NCBI GenBank assembly: GCA_934561115.1
Contig: CAKTFS010000019.1
Location: 1 to 35,288, forward strand
DNA: 35,288 nt
Direction: 5' to 3'
Origin: an uncultured Faecalibacterium sp.
GTDB taxonomy: Bacteria > Bacillota > Clostridia > Oscillospirales > Ruminococcaceae
The notes below the pieces were generated by a model. The model searched no databases. It saw nothing but the letters and a program-made list of their open reading frames with translations, and was not told the origin of the DNA. Positions 7,654 through 15,613 of this stretch are shown here, one piece after another (within the stretch, counting starts at the first letter, position 1; each line of letters opens with the position of its first letter). The translations under genes and the position numbers were made by a program.

Positions 7654-8853
7654 TTACTTTTTTGCCCGCCGCTGCAAAATCTCGTCCAGAATGGCATCGG
7701 CCACGTCTGCCTTGCTCATCAAAGGCAGCTCCCGGGTGCCGTCCGGGGTGATGAAGGTGACCACGTTGGTGTCCACCCCAAAGCCTGCACCGGCCACCTT
7801 GAGGTTGTTGGCCACCACCATGTCCAGATTCTTCTTGGCAAGCTTTGCGGAAGAGTTTTCCACAAGGTCCCGGGTCTCCATGGAAAAACCGCACAGGAAC
7901 TGGTGGGTCTTGCGGGGACCGATGGTGCCAAGAATGTCCTCGGTGCGCTCCACCGGGATGGAGAGGTCGCCCTCCTTCTTTTTGATCTTGTCATCTGCCA
8001 CGGTGGCGGGGCGGTAGTCCGCCACGGCAGCGGCCATGATGAGCACATCGGTGGTGTCAAAGCAGCTGGTCACCGCCTCGTACATCTGCCGGGCGCTGGT
8101 CACCGGCACATCGGTGGTGAACCTGACCGGCGGCAGCGCGGTCTGCCCGTGGATCAGGGTCACCTCCGCGCCCCGCATGGCGGCGGCGCGGGCAAGGGCG
8201 TAGCCCATCTTGCCGGTGGAGTGGTTGGTCAGGTAGCGCACCGGGTCCAGCGCCTCCTGCGTGGGGCCGGCGGTCACCGCGATGCGCAGCCCGGCTAAGT
8301 CCTTCGGGCGGGCGATGGTGTGCAGGATGTGCTCCAGCAGCACTTCCTCCTTGGGCAGGCGTCCGCTGCCCACATCCTTGCAGGCCAGCACGCCGCTTTC
8401 CGAGGGGATGACGGTAAAGCCGTACCGCTCCAGCGTGGCAAGGTTATCCTGCGTGATGGGGTTTTCCAGCATGCCGGTGTTCATGGCGGGGGCTACCAGC
8501 TTTGGGCACTTGGCAGCCAGCACCACGGTGGTAAGCATATCGTCCGCAATGCCGTGCGCCATTTTGGCGATCACGTTGGCGGTGGCGGGGGCTACCAGGA
8601 TCACATCTGCCTTTTTTGCCAGCGAGATGTGGGTGACCTCAAACTTGAAATCCCGGTCAAAGGTGTCCACCATGCACTTGTGGCCGGTCAGGGTCTCAAA
8701 GGTGAGAGGGGTGATGAACTGGGTGGCGTTCCGGGTCATGATGACCTCCACATCCGCACCCAGCTTGCGCAGTGCACTGGCCACATTGGCCATCTTATAG
8801 GCGGCAATACCGCCGCTCACGCCCAGCAGGACGCACTTGCCGTTCAGATCCAT
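7654..8853 (-). CDS. coaBC: Bifunctional phosphopantothenoylcysteine decarboxylase/synthetase
   Basis: CoaBC joins 4'-phosphopantothenate to cysteine (CoaB) and decarboxylates the product (CoaC, FMN-dependent) on the way to coenzyme A. The N-terminal CoaC half shows GVSGGIAAYK, the THIS histidine region, PATANVIAKMAHGIADD, PAMNTGMLEN and the Cys in GVLACKDVGSGR. The C-terminal CoaB half shows AGPTQEALDPVRYLTNHSTGKMG. The 399-residue length is normal. The start is ATG 8853, behind GGGAGGTAAACGAACC; upstream in-frame codons lack a binding site. The gene is divergent from coaX, the preceding pathway enzyme, so the intergenic region 8854-9037 is likely a shared control region for CoA synthesis. 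Confidence 0.96.
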   Translation of the reverse strand: MDLNGKCVLLGVSGGIAAYKMANVASALRKLGADVEVIMTRNATQFITPLTFETLTGHKCMVDTFDRDFKFEVTHISLAKKADVILVAPATANVIAKMAHGIADDMLTTVVLAAKCPKLVAPAMNTGMLENPITQDNLATLERYGFTVIPSESGVLACKDVGSGRLPKEEVLLEHILHTIARPKDLAGLRIAVTAGPTQEALDPVRYLTNHSTGKMGYALARAAAMRGAEVTLIHGQTALPPVRFTTDVPVTSARQMYEAVTSCFDTTDVLIMAAAVADYRPATVADDKIKKKEGDLSIPVERTEDILGTIGPRKTHQFLCGFSMETRDLVENSSAKLAKKNLDMVVANNLKVAGAGFGVDTNVVTFITPDGTRELPLMSKADVADAILDEILQRRAKK

Positions 8854-8902
8854 GGTTCGTTTACCTCCCGGAAAAACAGTTCTTTTCCACATATCTTACC
8901 TT

Positions 8903-8931
8903 AGTATAATGCAAAACTTCCACCAGCACAA
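8903..8931 (-). promoter_or_regulatory. Promoter of coaBC
   Basis: On the minus strand, TTGTGC (8926-8931) and TATACT (8903-8908) are separated by 17 bases, about 50 bases before the coaBC start. Confidence 0.5.
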
Positions 8932-9037
8932 CAAAATCTTTGCCGGGAACTTGTATCCGGAGCAAAAATGCGGTAAAATACGCTTGACAAAGAGCAAACC
9001 GGTTCTTTTCTTTTAATTTGAAAAGGAAAACAGAATT

Positions 9038-9928
9038 ATGATCTTAGCCATTGATATAGGCAACACCACCGTCGCCCTTGGGGGCATCCGGGACGGACGT
9101 GTATGCTTTGTGGCGCGCATGGACACGGTGCGCACCCGCACGGCTGCGGAATATCGTGCCGAAATGGATAAAATTTTTGCGCACCGCCGCCACCCGGAGC
9201 GCCCCATGCGCTTTGAGGGTGCGGTGCTTACCAGCGTAGTGCCCCAGATCACCGGGGCACTGGCCGAGTGCGCCCGTCACTACACCGGCAAAAAGCCGGT
9301 CATCGTTTCGCCGGACATCCGCACCGGGCTGACCATGGGGGTGGACGAGCCCCGCGCCGTGGGCAAGGACCGGCTGGTGGATGCCGCCTACGCGGCGGCA
9401 AACTTTCCGCTGCCGGTCATCACGGTAGACCTTGGTACCGCCACCACCTTTAATGTGGTGGACAAAGACCGGGTATTCCGGGGCGGTGTGATCTGCCCCG
9501 GCCTTTCCACCGGGCTGCGCGCGCTGGGCGAGCGCTGCGCCCAACTGCCGCAGGTGCATCTGGGCTCCCCCAAAAAAGCCATCGGCACCAATACCGAAAG
9601 CTGTATGCTGTCCGGCTCGGTGCTGGGCACCGCCGTGCTCATCGACGGCATGGTGCAGCGCATTGAGGAAGAGCTGGGCAGCCCGGCTACGCTGGTGGTC
9701 ACCGGCGGGCTGGCCAAGTATGTCACCCCGCTGTGCCGCCATCCCCTGACCTATGACCCCGAGCTGCTGATGAAGGGGCTGGCACTGCTGTACCAGCTGA
9801 ACGCCCCGCATGAGCACGGCCGCAGCCATGGCGGCGGCAGGCACTACGGTCAGCAGGGACGCCCCCGGGCAAAGCACCCGTACCCCAACCGCCGCACCCG
9901 CCGCGAGCCGGAGACGCTGGTAGGCTGA
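9038..9928 (+). CDS. coaX: Type III pantothenate kinase
   Basis: CoaX phosphorylates pantothenate using ATP, the first step to coenzyme A. The 296-residue protein begins with MILAIDIGNTTVALG (phosphate-binding DxGNT), then shows GVDEPRAVGKDRLVDAAYA (catalytic GxDR region), ITVDLGTATTFNVVD and VTGGLAKY, in family order. Family members are usually about 255 residues. This one carries a basic, low-complexity tail of about 40 residues after YQLNAP, rich in His, Gly, Arg and Pro, which is not part of the kinase fold. Translation starts at ATG 9038 behind AAAAGGAAAA. It is followed 27 bases later by an oxidoreductase gene on the same strand and is divergent from coaBC. Confidence 0.95.
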   Translation: MILAIDIGNTTVALGGIRDGRVCFVARMDTVRTRTAAEYRAEMDKIFAHRRHPERPMRFEGAVLTSVVPQITGALAECARHYTGKKPVIVSPDIRTGLTMGVDEPRAVGKDRLVDAAYAAANFPLPVITVDLGTATTFNVVDKDRVFRGGVICPGLSTGLRALGERCAQLPQVHLGSPKKAIGTNTESCMLSGSVLGTAVLIDGMVQRIEEELGSPATLVVTGGLAKYVTPLCRHPLTYDPELLMKGLALLYQLNAPHEHGRSHGGGRHYGQQGRPRAKHPYPNRRTRREPETLVG

Positions 9929-9955
9929 GGGAACAAGAGGATAAGGGAGAGCATT

Positions 9956-10939
9956 ATGAAACTGGGCATTCTTGGCACGGGTAAGATCGTGCAGGAATTT
10001 TTGCCATGGCTTGTGGAGCACACGCCGTTTACTGTGCAGGCGGTGTGCAGCACCCCGCGCTCGGCGGCAAAGGCCGCAGAGCTGTGTGCACAATATCAGA
10101 TCCCGCAGCACACCACCAATTACTTTGAGCTGCTGCAATGGGTGGACGCGGTCTACATCGCCGTGCCTAATTTGCAGCACGCCCGCTACGCCCGGGTGGC
10201 GCTGGAAGCGGGCAAGCACGTCATTGTGGAAAAGCCCATGGCGGTGACTGCCGCCGAGACCGAGGAACTGGCTGCGCTGGCACAGCGCAAGCGGCTGTTC
10301 CTCTTTGAGGCTATGACCACCCAGTACCAGCCCAACTACGCAAAGCTCCGGGAGCTGCTGCCCCGGGTGGGCACGGTGCGCATGGTACAGTGCAGCTTCA
10401 GCCAGTATTCCAGCCGGTACGACGCCTTTTGCGCCGGGCAGACCCCGCCGGTGTTCGACCCGCTGTGCGCGGGCGGCGCACTGATGGACCTGGGCGTGTA
10501 CAACGTCAGCTACATCGTGGGTCTGTTCGGTGAGCCCAACAAGGCGGTGTATGCCGCCAACATGGAGCGCAACATCGACACCAGCGGTGTACTGATGATG
10601 GATTACAGCGGCTTCAAGGCGGTAAGCCTTGCCGCCAAGGACTGCGCAGCCCCTGCCCGCTGCATCATTCAGGGCACAAAGGGCTACATCCTGCAAAAAT
10701 CCACCCCGAACTACTGCGGCGGCGTGACCTTCCACCCCAACGAGGGTAAGGAAGAGCACTATAACCTGAACGGGGACCGTCCCCGGCAGGCGGCGGAGTT
10801 CGAGACCTTTTACCGCGCCATGACCACCGGAGATCAGGAGCTGTGCGCCCGGATGCTGGATACCAGCATCGCGGTGAGCCGGGTGCTCACGGTGGCGCGC
10901 CGCAGCGCCGGGGTGCGCTTCCCCGGCGATAGATTCTGA
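9956..10939 (+). CDS. Gfo/Idh/MocA-family NAD(P)-dependent oxidoreductase
   Basis: The 327-residue protein has an N-terminal Rossmann fold starting LGILGTGKIVQEF and the signature EKP in KHVIVEKPMAV near residue 90, where the lysine is the usual catalytic residue. The C-terminal beta-sheet domain contains GGALMDLGVYNVSYI, a common substrate-pocket stretch of the family. Members oxidise or reduce sugars, inositols or related hydroxy compounds; the substrate cannot be named from sequence. The start is ATG 9956 behind AAGGGAGAG, 27 bases after coaX, which suggests co-transcription. No functional link to CoA synthesis is evident. Confidence 0.9.
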   Translation: MKLGILGTGKIVQEFLPWLVEHTPFTVQAVCSTPRSAAKAAELCAQYQIPQHTTNYFELLQWVDAVYIAVPNLQHARYARVALEAGKHVIVEKPMAVTAAETEELAALAQRKRLFLFEAMTTQYQPNYAKLRELLPRVGTVRMVQCSFSQYSSRYDAFCAGQTPPVFDPLCAGGALMDLGVYNVSYIVGLFGEPNKAVYAANMERNIDTSGVLMMDYSGFKAVSLAAKDCAAPARCIIQGTKGYILQKSTPNYCGGVTFHPNEGKEEHYNLNGDRPRQAAEFETFYRAMTTGDQELCARMLDTSIAVSRVLTVARRSAGVRFPGDRF

Positions 10940-11094
10940 AAAAACGCTTTTTAACGCATTTTTCTCTGGAACACGCCCTGACAACCACGCGCTTCCAAAG
11001 ATTTGAATATTCACTTAAAACCCGCACAGAGCGGGCAGGTTTGCGCCGTATCCGACAACAAAGGGCGGAACGGCAGCAGGAGGAAAATTGAATT
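10940..11094 (+). promoter_or_regulatory. Leader of the ECF S-component gene with a small hairpin
   Basis: The 155-base gap contains CCCGC-ACAGA-GCGGG (about 11022-11036) with weaker flanking complementarity, and the binding site AGGAGG just before ATG 11095. It does not match a riboswitch class that I can recognise. Confidence 0.3.
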
Positions 11095-11694
11095 ATGAAC
11101 AATACCAATACGAAGACGCTGACTCGTGTGGCCCTGCTGGTGGCCATTGAACTGGTGATGAAGCTTGTCGGTCTGGGCAGTGTGCCCATGGGTCCGCTGT
11201 ACATGAGCTTCCTCACCCTGCCCATCGCCGTGGGTGCCATCACCATGGGACCCGCCGTGGGCGCCCTGCTGGGCGGCGTGTTCGGCGCTGTGAGCTTCTA
11301 CGATGCCATCACCGGCGCTTCTGCCATGACCGGCGCACTGTTTCAGGTCAGCCCGCTGAACACCTTTATCCTGTGTGTGGGTATGCGTGTGCTCATGGGC
11401 CTGTGCTGCGGCCTGATCTTCAAGGCTCTGCAGAAGCTGGACAAGTCCCGCACCTGGAGCTACATCCTCAGCGCCATGACCGCACCCGCCCTGAACACCC
11501 TGTTCTTCATGGGTTACATCGTGCTGGCCTTCTACGGCTGCGACTATGTGCAGAATCTGGTGTCCGTCAAGGGCGCTGCCAACCCCTTCATGTTCGTAGT
11601 GTTGCTGGTTGGCGTGCAGGGCGTAGCTGAATTTCTGGTGTCCGGCATTCTGGGCGGCATCGTTGCCCGCGCCGTGGCAAAGTTCCTGAAGTAA
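11095..11694 (+). CDS. ECF transporter S component, possibly for pantothenate
   Basis: This 199-residue, strongly hydrophobic protein has about six membrane helices. Its N-terminus (TLTRVALLVAIELVMKLVGLGSVPMGPLYMSF) is typical of substrate-binding S components of energy-coupling-factor vitamin transporters. The helix with TLPIAVGAITMGPAVGALLGGVFG has the small-residue packing motif used to dock on EcfT. No EcfA or EcfT gene is nearby, as expected for group II S components that share one energising module. Its position behind coaX and opposite coaBC suggests pantothenate (PanT) as substrate. This is context only; other vitamins are possible. RBS AGGAGG lies at a good distance, and a terminator follows at 11753. 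Confidence 0.85.
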   Translation: MNNTNTKTLTRVALLVAIELVMKLVGLGSVPMGPLYMSFLTLPIAVGAITMGPAVGALLGGVFGAVSFYDAITGASAMTGALFQVSPLNTFILCVGMRVLMGLCCGLIFKALQKLDKSRTWSYILSAMTAPALNTLFFMGYIVLAFYGCDYVQNLVSVKGAANPFMFVVLLVGVQGVAEFLVSGILGGIVARAVAKFLK

Positions 11695-11752
11695 GACCGG
11701 CTGCGCACCATGTCAGGGCGGCGCATCCGTGTTTAGAATAGAAAAATGAATG

Positions 11753-11783
11753 CTCCTCCGGCAACCCGCCGGGGGAGTTTTTT
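11753..11783 (+). terminator. Terminator of the coaX/ECF unit
   Basis: CTCCTCCGGC (11753-11762) pairs with GCCGGGGGAG (11768-11777) with one wobble, and six T follow. Confidence 0.85.
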
Positions 11784-11800
11784 GTTGGTAGACTTAGAAA

Positions 11801-11935
11801 GAACCCCTTCAGCCTCACTTCGTTCGGCAGCTCCCCCAAGGGGGCGCCTTTGTGTATTGCCGCAAAGTTTTCCGCTACTGCTGAAGCCGTCCCCTTGGGG
11901 AAGGTGGCATCGCCGCAGGCGATGACGGAAGGGGT
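11801..11935. repeat. Palindromic interspersed element, family R, copy R1
   Basis: The element is bounded by GAACCCCTTC (11801-11810) and GGAAGGGGT near 11935. Inside are complementary blocks AGCTCCCCC/GGGGGCGCC and a CATCGCC-GCA-GGCGATG hairpin. Its order of blocks matches R3, R4 and R5 further right. It abuts structured element P1 directly, joined through AGCCCGCAGCG. Confidence 0.7.
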
Positions 11936-11938
11936 AGC

Positions 11939-12111
11939 CCGCAGCGCCGCGCTTTCGCAGAAAGCGGCACTGCAAATGCAGTTTGCCGCCACGACCCCTC
12001 CCGTGAAAATGGGTTTCAGGAAAGTCCGCAGACTTTCCTGAAACCCGAAATTATAAATAATCTTTCCGCTGAATATGGCCAGAGCGTAAGCGGAGGCCAT
12101 TCAAAATCGTC
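11939..12111 (+). repeat. Structured interspersed element, family P, copy P1
   Basis: The order is: a GC hairpin (GCCGCGCTTTC-GCA-GAAAGCGGC); the conserved CCCCTCCCGTGAAAA; a perfect 16-bp hairpin (12011-12026 with 12031-12046) with CGCA loop; an A/T-rich linker; then interleaved pairs TCCGCT (12065-12070) with AGCGGA (12089-12094), and ATGGCC (12075-12080) with GGCCAT (12095-12100). It ends near TCAAAATCGTCC. It lies between the ECF gene terminator and dpaA. It is the most complete copy together with P5. Confidence 0.75.
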
Positions 12112-12174
12112 CCCCTCACGCATTTTTGCCTGTTTGCATAGGATGGCGCACAGCGGAAAAGGGGAGATGACAGC

Positions 12175-12969
12175 ATGAGGCAGACAAAGCGGTTTGCGGT
12201 GGTGGGCAGCGATGCCCGGCAGGCGGCGGCAGGGCGTGCACTGGCGCGGGCAGGGTATACGGTGGGCGGCGTGCAGCAGCTGCCGCAGGCAGACTGCATC
12301 CTGCTGCCGCTTCCGCTGGAACAGGCCGGCCTGCCGCTGGCGCAGCTGCTGGGCGCGGCAAAGCCCGGTGCGCTGGCGTTGGGCGGTAAGGTGACGGAGG
12401 GGGCAATGACCATTGCCCGGGCGGCGGGGGTGGAGCTGGTGGATTACTTTGCCCGCCCGGAGCTGACCGTGTATAACGCCATCCCCACCGCCGAGGGCTG
12501 CATCGGCATTCTGCTGGAACGGCGCAGCCGCACCCTGTGGGGCGCAGCGGTGCTGGTGCTGGGCTTTGGCCCGGTGGGGCGGGCGCTTGCGGTGCGTCTG
12601 GCGGCACTGGGCGCGCAGGTGACCGTGGCAGCGCGCCGCCCGGTGCAGCGGGCCATGGCGGAGGAGCTGGGGCTGCGGGCGGTGCCGCTGACAGACCTTG
12701 CCGCCGCAGCTGCCGCCTTTGATACGGTGGTCAACACCATCCCCGCGCCGGTGCTGACAGCACAGGTGCTGGCAGCGCTGCCGAAGGGGTGCCTGATCGT
12801 GGATCTGGCCTCAAAGCCCGGCGGTACAGACTTTGCCGCCGCCCGGCGGCTGGGGCACACGGCGCTGCACGCGCTGAGCCTGCCGACGGTCTGGGCACCG
12901 GAAACGGCAGGGGAGGCGCTGGCGCGCACGGTGCAGGCCATTTTGCAGGAGCGGGAGGGAACGGTATGA
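12175..12969 (+). CDS. dpaA: Dipicolinate synthase subunit A
   Basis: With DpaB, DpaA makes dipicolinic acid, the calcium chelator of the spore core, from 2,3-dihydrodipicolinate in the mother cell. The 264-residue protein matches SpoVFA throughout: VVGSDARQ at the start, VYNAIPTAEG, the Rossmann dinucleotide loop VLGFGPVGRALA, VVNTIPAPVL, IVDLASKPGGTDF and LPTVWAPETAGE. It is somewhat shorter than the Bacillus protein, with a condensed N-terminal domain, but has no internal break. The start is ATG 12175 behind GGGGAG. Its stop overlaps the dpaB start (ATGA at 12966), so the pair is translationally coupled. GC content is high, as in its neighbours, with no sign of recent transfer. Confidence 0.92.
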   Translation: MRQTKRFAVVGSDARQAAAGRALARAGYTVGGVQQLPQADCILLPLPLEQAGLPLAQLLGAAKPGALALGGKVTEGAMTIARAAGVELVDYFARPELTVYNAIPTAEGCIGILLERRSRTLWGAAVLVLGFGPVGRALAVRLAALGAQVTVAARRPVQRAMAEELGLRAVPLTDLAAAAAAFDTVVNTIPAPVLTAQVLAALPKGCLIVDLASKPGGTDFAAARRLGHTALHALSLPTVWAPETAGEALARTVQAILQEREGTV

Positions 12970-13559
12970 CCACAGAGAAAAAGGGCTGTCTTGCCTTTGC
13001 GGTGTGCGGCAGTTTTTGTACGCTGGAGGACGCCTTGGGCGCGGCGCAGGCGCTGACGGCACAGGGCTGGACACTGCTGCCCATCATGAGCTTTGCCGCG
13101 CAGCAGGATACCCGGTTCGGCACCGGGGAAAGCTGGCGGCAGCGTTTGCAGGCCGTTACCGGGCAGCCGGTGCTGGACACCCTGCAGGCGGTGGAGCCGC
13201 TGGGCCCCCGGCGGCTGGCGCAGGCGCTGGTGGTTGCCCCCTGCACCGGCGCAACGCTGGCGCGGCTGGCGGCGGGGCTTTCGGATACGCCGGTGACCCT
13301 TGCCGCCAAAAGCCTGCTGCGGGTGGGCAGCCCGGTGGTGCTGGCGGTCTCTACCAACGACGGCCTTGGCGCTTCCGGCGAAAACATGGCGCGGCTGTGC
13401 CAGCGCAAGCACTATTACTTTGTGCCCTATGGGCAGGACGACCCCTTTGCCAAGCCCCAGAGCCTGAAGGCAGATCTTGCCCAGCTGCCCGCCGCCGTGG
13501 ACGCCGCTTTGCGGGGCGAGCAGCTGCAGCCGGTGCTGCTGGGGCAAAGGAATGCGTAA
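12966..13559 (+). CDS. dpaB: Dipicolinate synthase subunit B
   Basis: DpaB is the flavoprotein-fold partner of DpaA. The 197-residue protein shows AFAVCGSFCTLEDAL (phosphate-binding loop), DTRFGTGESW, VEPLGPRRLAQALVVAPCTGATLARLA, SPVVLAVSTNDGLG and YFVPYGQDDPFAKPQS, all matching SpoVFB in order. The start is ATG 12966, overlapping the dpaA stop by four bases. The reading frame is intact. Both subunits lie 80 bases upstream of a D,D-carboxypeptidase gene, another function commonly used in spore cortex formation. Confidence 0.92.
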   Translation: MTTEKKGCLAFAVCGSFCTLEDALGAAQALTAQGWTLLPIMSFAAQQDTRFGTGESWRQRLQAVTGQPVLDTLQAVEPLGPRRLAQALVVAPCTGATLARLAAGLSDTPVTLAAKSLLRVGSPVVLAVSTNDGLGASGENMARLCQRKHYYFVPYGQDDPFAKPQSLKADLAQLPAAVDAALRGEQLQPVLLGQRNA

Positions 13560-13640
13560 ATCTCTTTTCAGCGGGGAGAAAATGTGGTATACTCCAAATG
13601 ATGCCTTGCTGGCATAAAACTGATAGGCGGAGAATACCAG

Positions 13641-14972
13641 ATGAAAAAATTTACCGCAGCACTGTGCACTGTGCTGCTTTTGATAGGTGCTGTGCTGGTG
13701 CCCGGCGCGGCAGCAGCCGGCCCGGCGCTGGCCAATACCCGGGCGTACTGCATCGTGGATGCGGACACCGGCCTTGTGCTGGCGCAGCAGAATATGGACG
13801 AGGAGCTGCACCCGGCCTCCATCACCAAGGTGATGACCCTTGGCCTTGCCTGCGAGAAAGCGCAGGGGGACTGGGATGATGTAAAGCTGACCGTGAGCCA
13901 CGAGGATGTCTACTCGCTGGCGGGTACGGATTCCAGCCACATCGCCCTGCGGGAAGGGGAGGAGGTCCCCTTGGTGGATGCGCTGTACGCCACCCAGATG
14001 GCCAGCGCCAACGACGGTGCCAACCTGCTGGCGGAATATTTCGGCGGCGGCACCATCGCGGACGGCGTGGCGGCCATGAATGCACAGGTGGAGGAGCTTG
14101 GCCTTGCCCACACCCACTTTTCCAACCCTCACGGCATCAGCGATGAGGACCATTACACCAGCTGCTATGATATGGCGCAGATCCTGCGCTGGGCGCTGCA
14201 GCAGCCGGGGTTTGAGGATGTGTTCACCCGCAATAAAATGTACACCATGCAGTCCACCAACATCCAGCCGGTGATCCGCTATTTCTCCCAGCAGGATAAG
14301 ATCCGCATTGGCTCCAGCCGTTACCATATCGACAGCGTGCTGGGCTCCAAGCTGGGCTACACCAACACCGCCCGGTACAGCTATGTTTGTCTGGCCGAGC
14401 AGGACGGGGTGCGGCTGATCTGCGTGACCATGCAAAGCCAGCTGAGCACGGATAAGTATAATGATGTGCGCACCCTGCTGGACTACGCCTTTGCCACCTA
14501 CAAAAACTATACTCAGCTGCCCGGCGGCAGCGTCACTGCACAGCTGGCAGTGGCGGGCGGCGGACAGAGCCTTGGCACCGTCACGGTGGCCGACCCCGGG
14601 GTGAAGCTGCTGCTGGCCGAGGGCTTATCCGCACAGGATGTGACCGTGGACCTGGAGCTGCCGGAGCAGTATCTGCTGGGCGAAGAACCCGCCGTGTATG
14701 CGGTGTACACCCTGAACGGCGGCGCAAAGCAGGAGAGCACCAGCGTGCGGGTAAAGGCCGAGATCACGGGTCTTGCCGAGCTGCTGGAGCAGAACGCCGG
14801 CAAAAAGCTGGAGACCGCCAAGGACGTGGAGCCGGTCAACAGCGCATGGCTGCTGGCGGGTATTTCAGTAGGCTGCACCGTGGGTGCGGCAGTGGTCACG
14901 GTGCTGGTGCTGCGGCTGCATGCCCGCCTGAAAAAGCGCCGCAAAACGGCAAAGCACCATAACAAAGCGTAA
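13641..14972 (+). CDS. D-alanyl-D-alanine carboxypeptidase (DacF-like, penicillin-binding)
   Basis: The enzyme trims the terminal D-Ala from peptidoglycan pentapeptides outside the membrane. The 443-residue protein has a signal peptide (to about residue 30), the serine motif SITK in HPASITKVM (about 53-57) and SAN in MASANDGANLLAEYF. The third motif reads GSKLGYTNTA, so the expected K-T-G is K-L-G. A PBP5-type C-terminal beta domain follows. A final hydrophobic segment (SAWLLAGISVGCTVGAAVVTVLVL) and a basic tail anchor the protein in the membrane. The start is ATG 13641 behind GGCGGAG. A -10-like TATACT lies upstream, about 50 bases before the start. The neighbours dpaAB suggest a spore-cortex role, as for DacF, but ordinary wall maturation is equally possible. 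Confidence 0.88.
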   Translation: MKKFTAALCTVLLLIGAVLVPGAAAAGPALANTRAYCIVDADTGLVLAQQNMDEELHPASITKVMTLGLACEKAQGDWDDVKLTVSHEDVYSLAGTDSSHIALREGEEVPLVDALYATQMASANDGANLLAEYFGGGTIADGVAAMNAQVEELGLAHTHFSNPHGISDEDHYTSCYDMAQILRWALQQPGFEDVFTRNKMYTMQSTNIQPVIRYFSQQDKIRIGSSRYHIDSVLGSKLGYTNTARYSYVCLAEQDGVRLICVTMQSQLSTDKYNDVRTLLDYAFATYKNYTQLPGGSVTAQLAVAGGGQSLGTVTVADPGVKLLLAEGLSAQDVTVDLELPEQYLLGEEPAVYAVYTLNGGAKQESTSVRVKAEITGLAELLEQNAGKKLETAKDVEPVNSAWLLAGISVGCTVGAAVVTVLVLRLHARLKKRRKTAKHHNKA

Positions 14973-15040
14973 AAGCCTGTTCAAAACCAGACTTTTCCAG
15001 ATAAAGAAAAAGCTTTCAGAAAAAAGAGAGGTACAATATC

Positions 15041-15607
15041 ATGGGCAAGTTTATTTTTACGCAGACCGAGATCCCCGGCGTGGTGGTCATTGAGCCGCAG
15101 GTGTTCGGTGACGACCGCGGCTATTTTATGGAGACCTACCAGAAGGATCAGTTCGCAGAGGCCGGCATCGACAAGGAATTCGTGCAGGACAACCAGAGCC
15201 GCTCCACCCGGGGCGTGCTGCGCGGGCTGCACTTCCAGAAGAACCACACCCAGGGCAAGCTGGTGCGCGTGACCAAGGGCGAGGTGTATGACGTAGCCGT
15301 GGACTGCCGTCCCCACAGCGCTACCTTTGGCAAGTGGGTGGGCGTGACCCTTTCCGAGGATAACAAGAAGATGTTCTATATCCCGGAGGGCTTTGCCCAC
15401 GGTTTTCTGGTGCTGAGCGATGTGGCAGAGTTCTGCTACAAGTGCACCGACGTCTACGACCCCACCAGTGAGGGCGGCATCCCCTACGATGACCCCACCG
15501 TCAACGTGCAGTGGCCGGACTGCGGCTGCGAGCACAAGACCAGCGCAAAGGACAAGCTGCACGAGCCCTTTGCTGCCCAGAAGTTCGAATATTTTGAAAA
15601 GTGGTGA
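15041..15607 (+). CDS. rfbC: dTDP-4-dehydrorhamnose 3,5-epimerase
   Basis: RfbC/RmlC epimerises dTDP-4-keto-6-deoxyglucose at C3 and C5 on the way to dTDP-L-rhamnose. The 188-residue cupin protein shows FGDDRGYFMETY, DNQSRSTRGVLRGLHFQ with the catalytic His, GEVYDVAVDCR with the catalytic Asp, and YIPEGFAHGFLVLSD. Length is normal. The start is ATG 15041, downstream of AAGAGAGG. The other dTDP-rhamnose genes (rfbA, rfbB, rfbD) are not in the window. It heads a run of polysaccharide export and assembly genes on the same strand, seven bases before the permease gene, so the exported polymer probably contains rhamnose or a related 6-deoxyhexose. Confidence 0.95.
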   Translation: MGKFIFTQTEIPGVVVIEPQVFGDDRGYFMETYQKDQFAEAGIDKEFVQDNQSRSTRGVLRGLHFQKNHTQGKLVRVTKGEVYDVAVDCRPHSATFGKWVGVTLSEDNKKMFYIPEGFAHGFLVLSDVAEFCYKCTDVYDPTSEGGIPYDDPTVNVQWPDCGCEHKTSAKDKLHEPFAAQKFEYFEKW

Positions 15608-15613
15608 TCGCCC

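Noticed and set aside
9044..11014. Long minus-strand frame opposite coaX and the oxidoreductase gene
   Set aside because: It is the antisense shadow of two genes with clear motifs and RBS; the product has no recognisable domain.
10940..11094. Riboswitch before the ECF S-component gene
   Set aside because: Only a short hairpin is visible. The THF core elements seen at 33815 are absent here, and no other class could be recognised.
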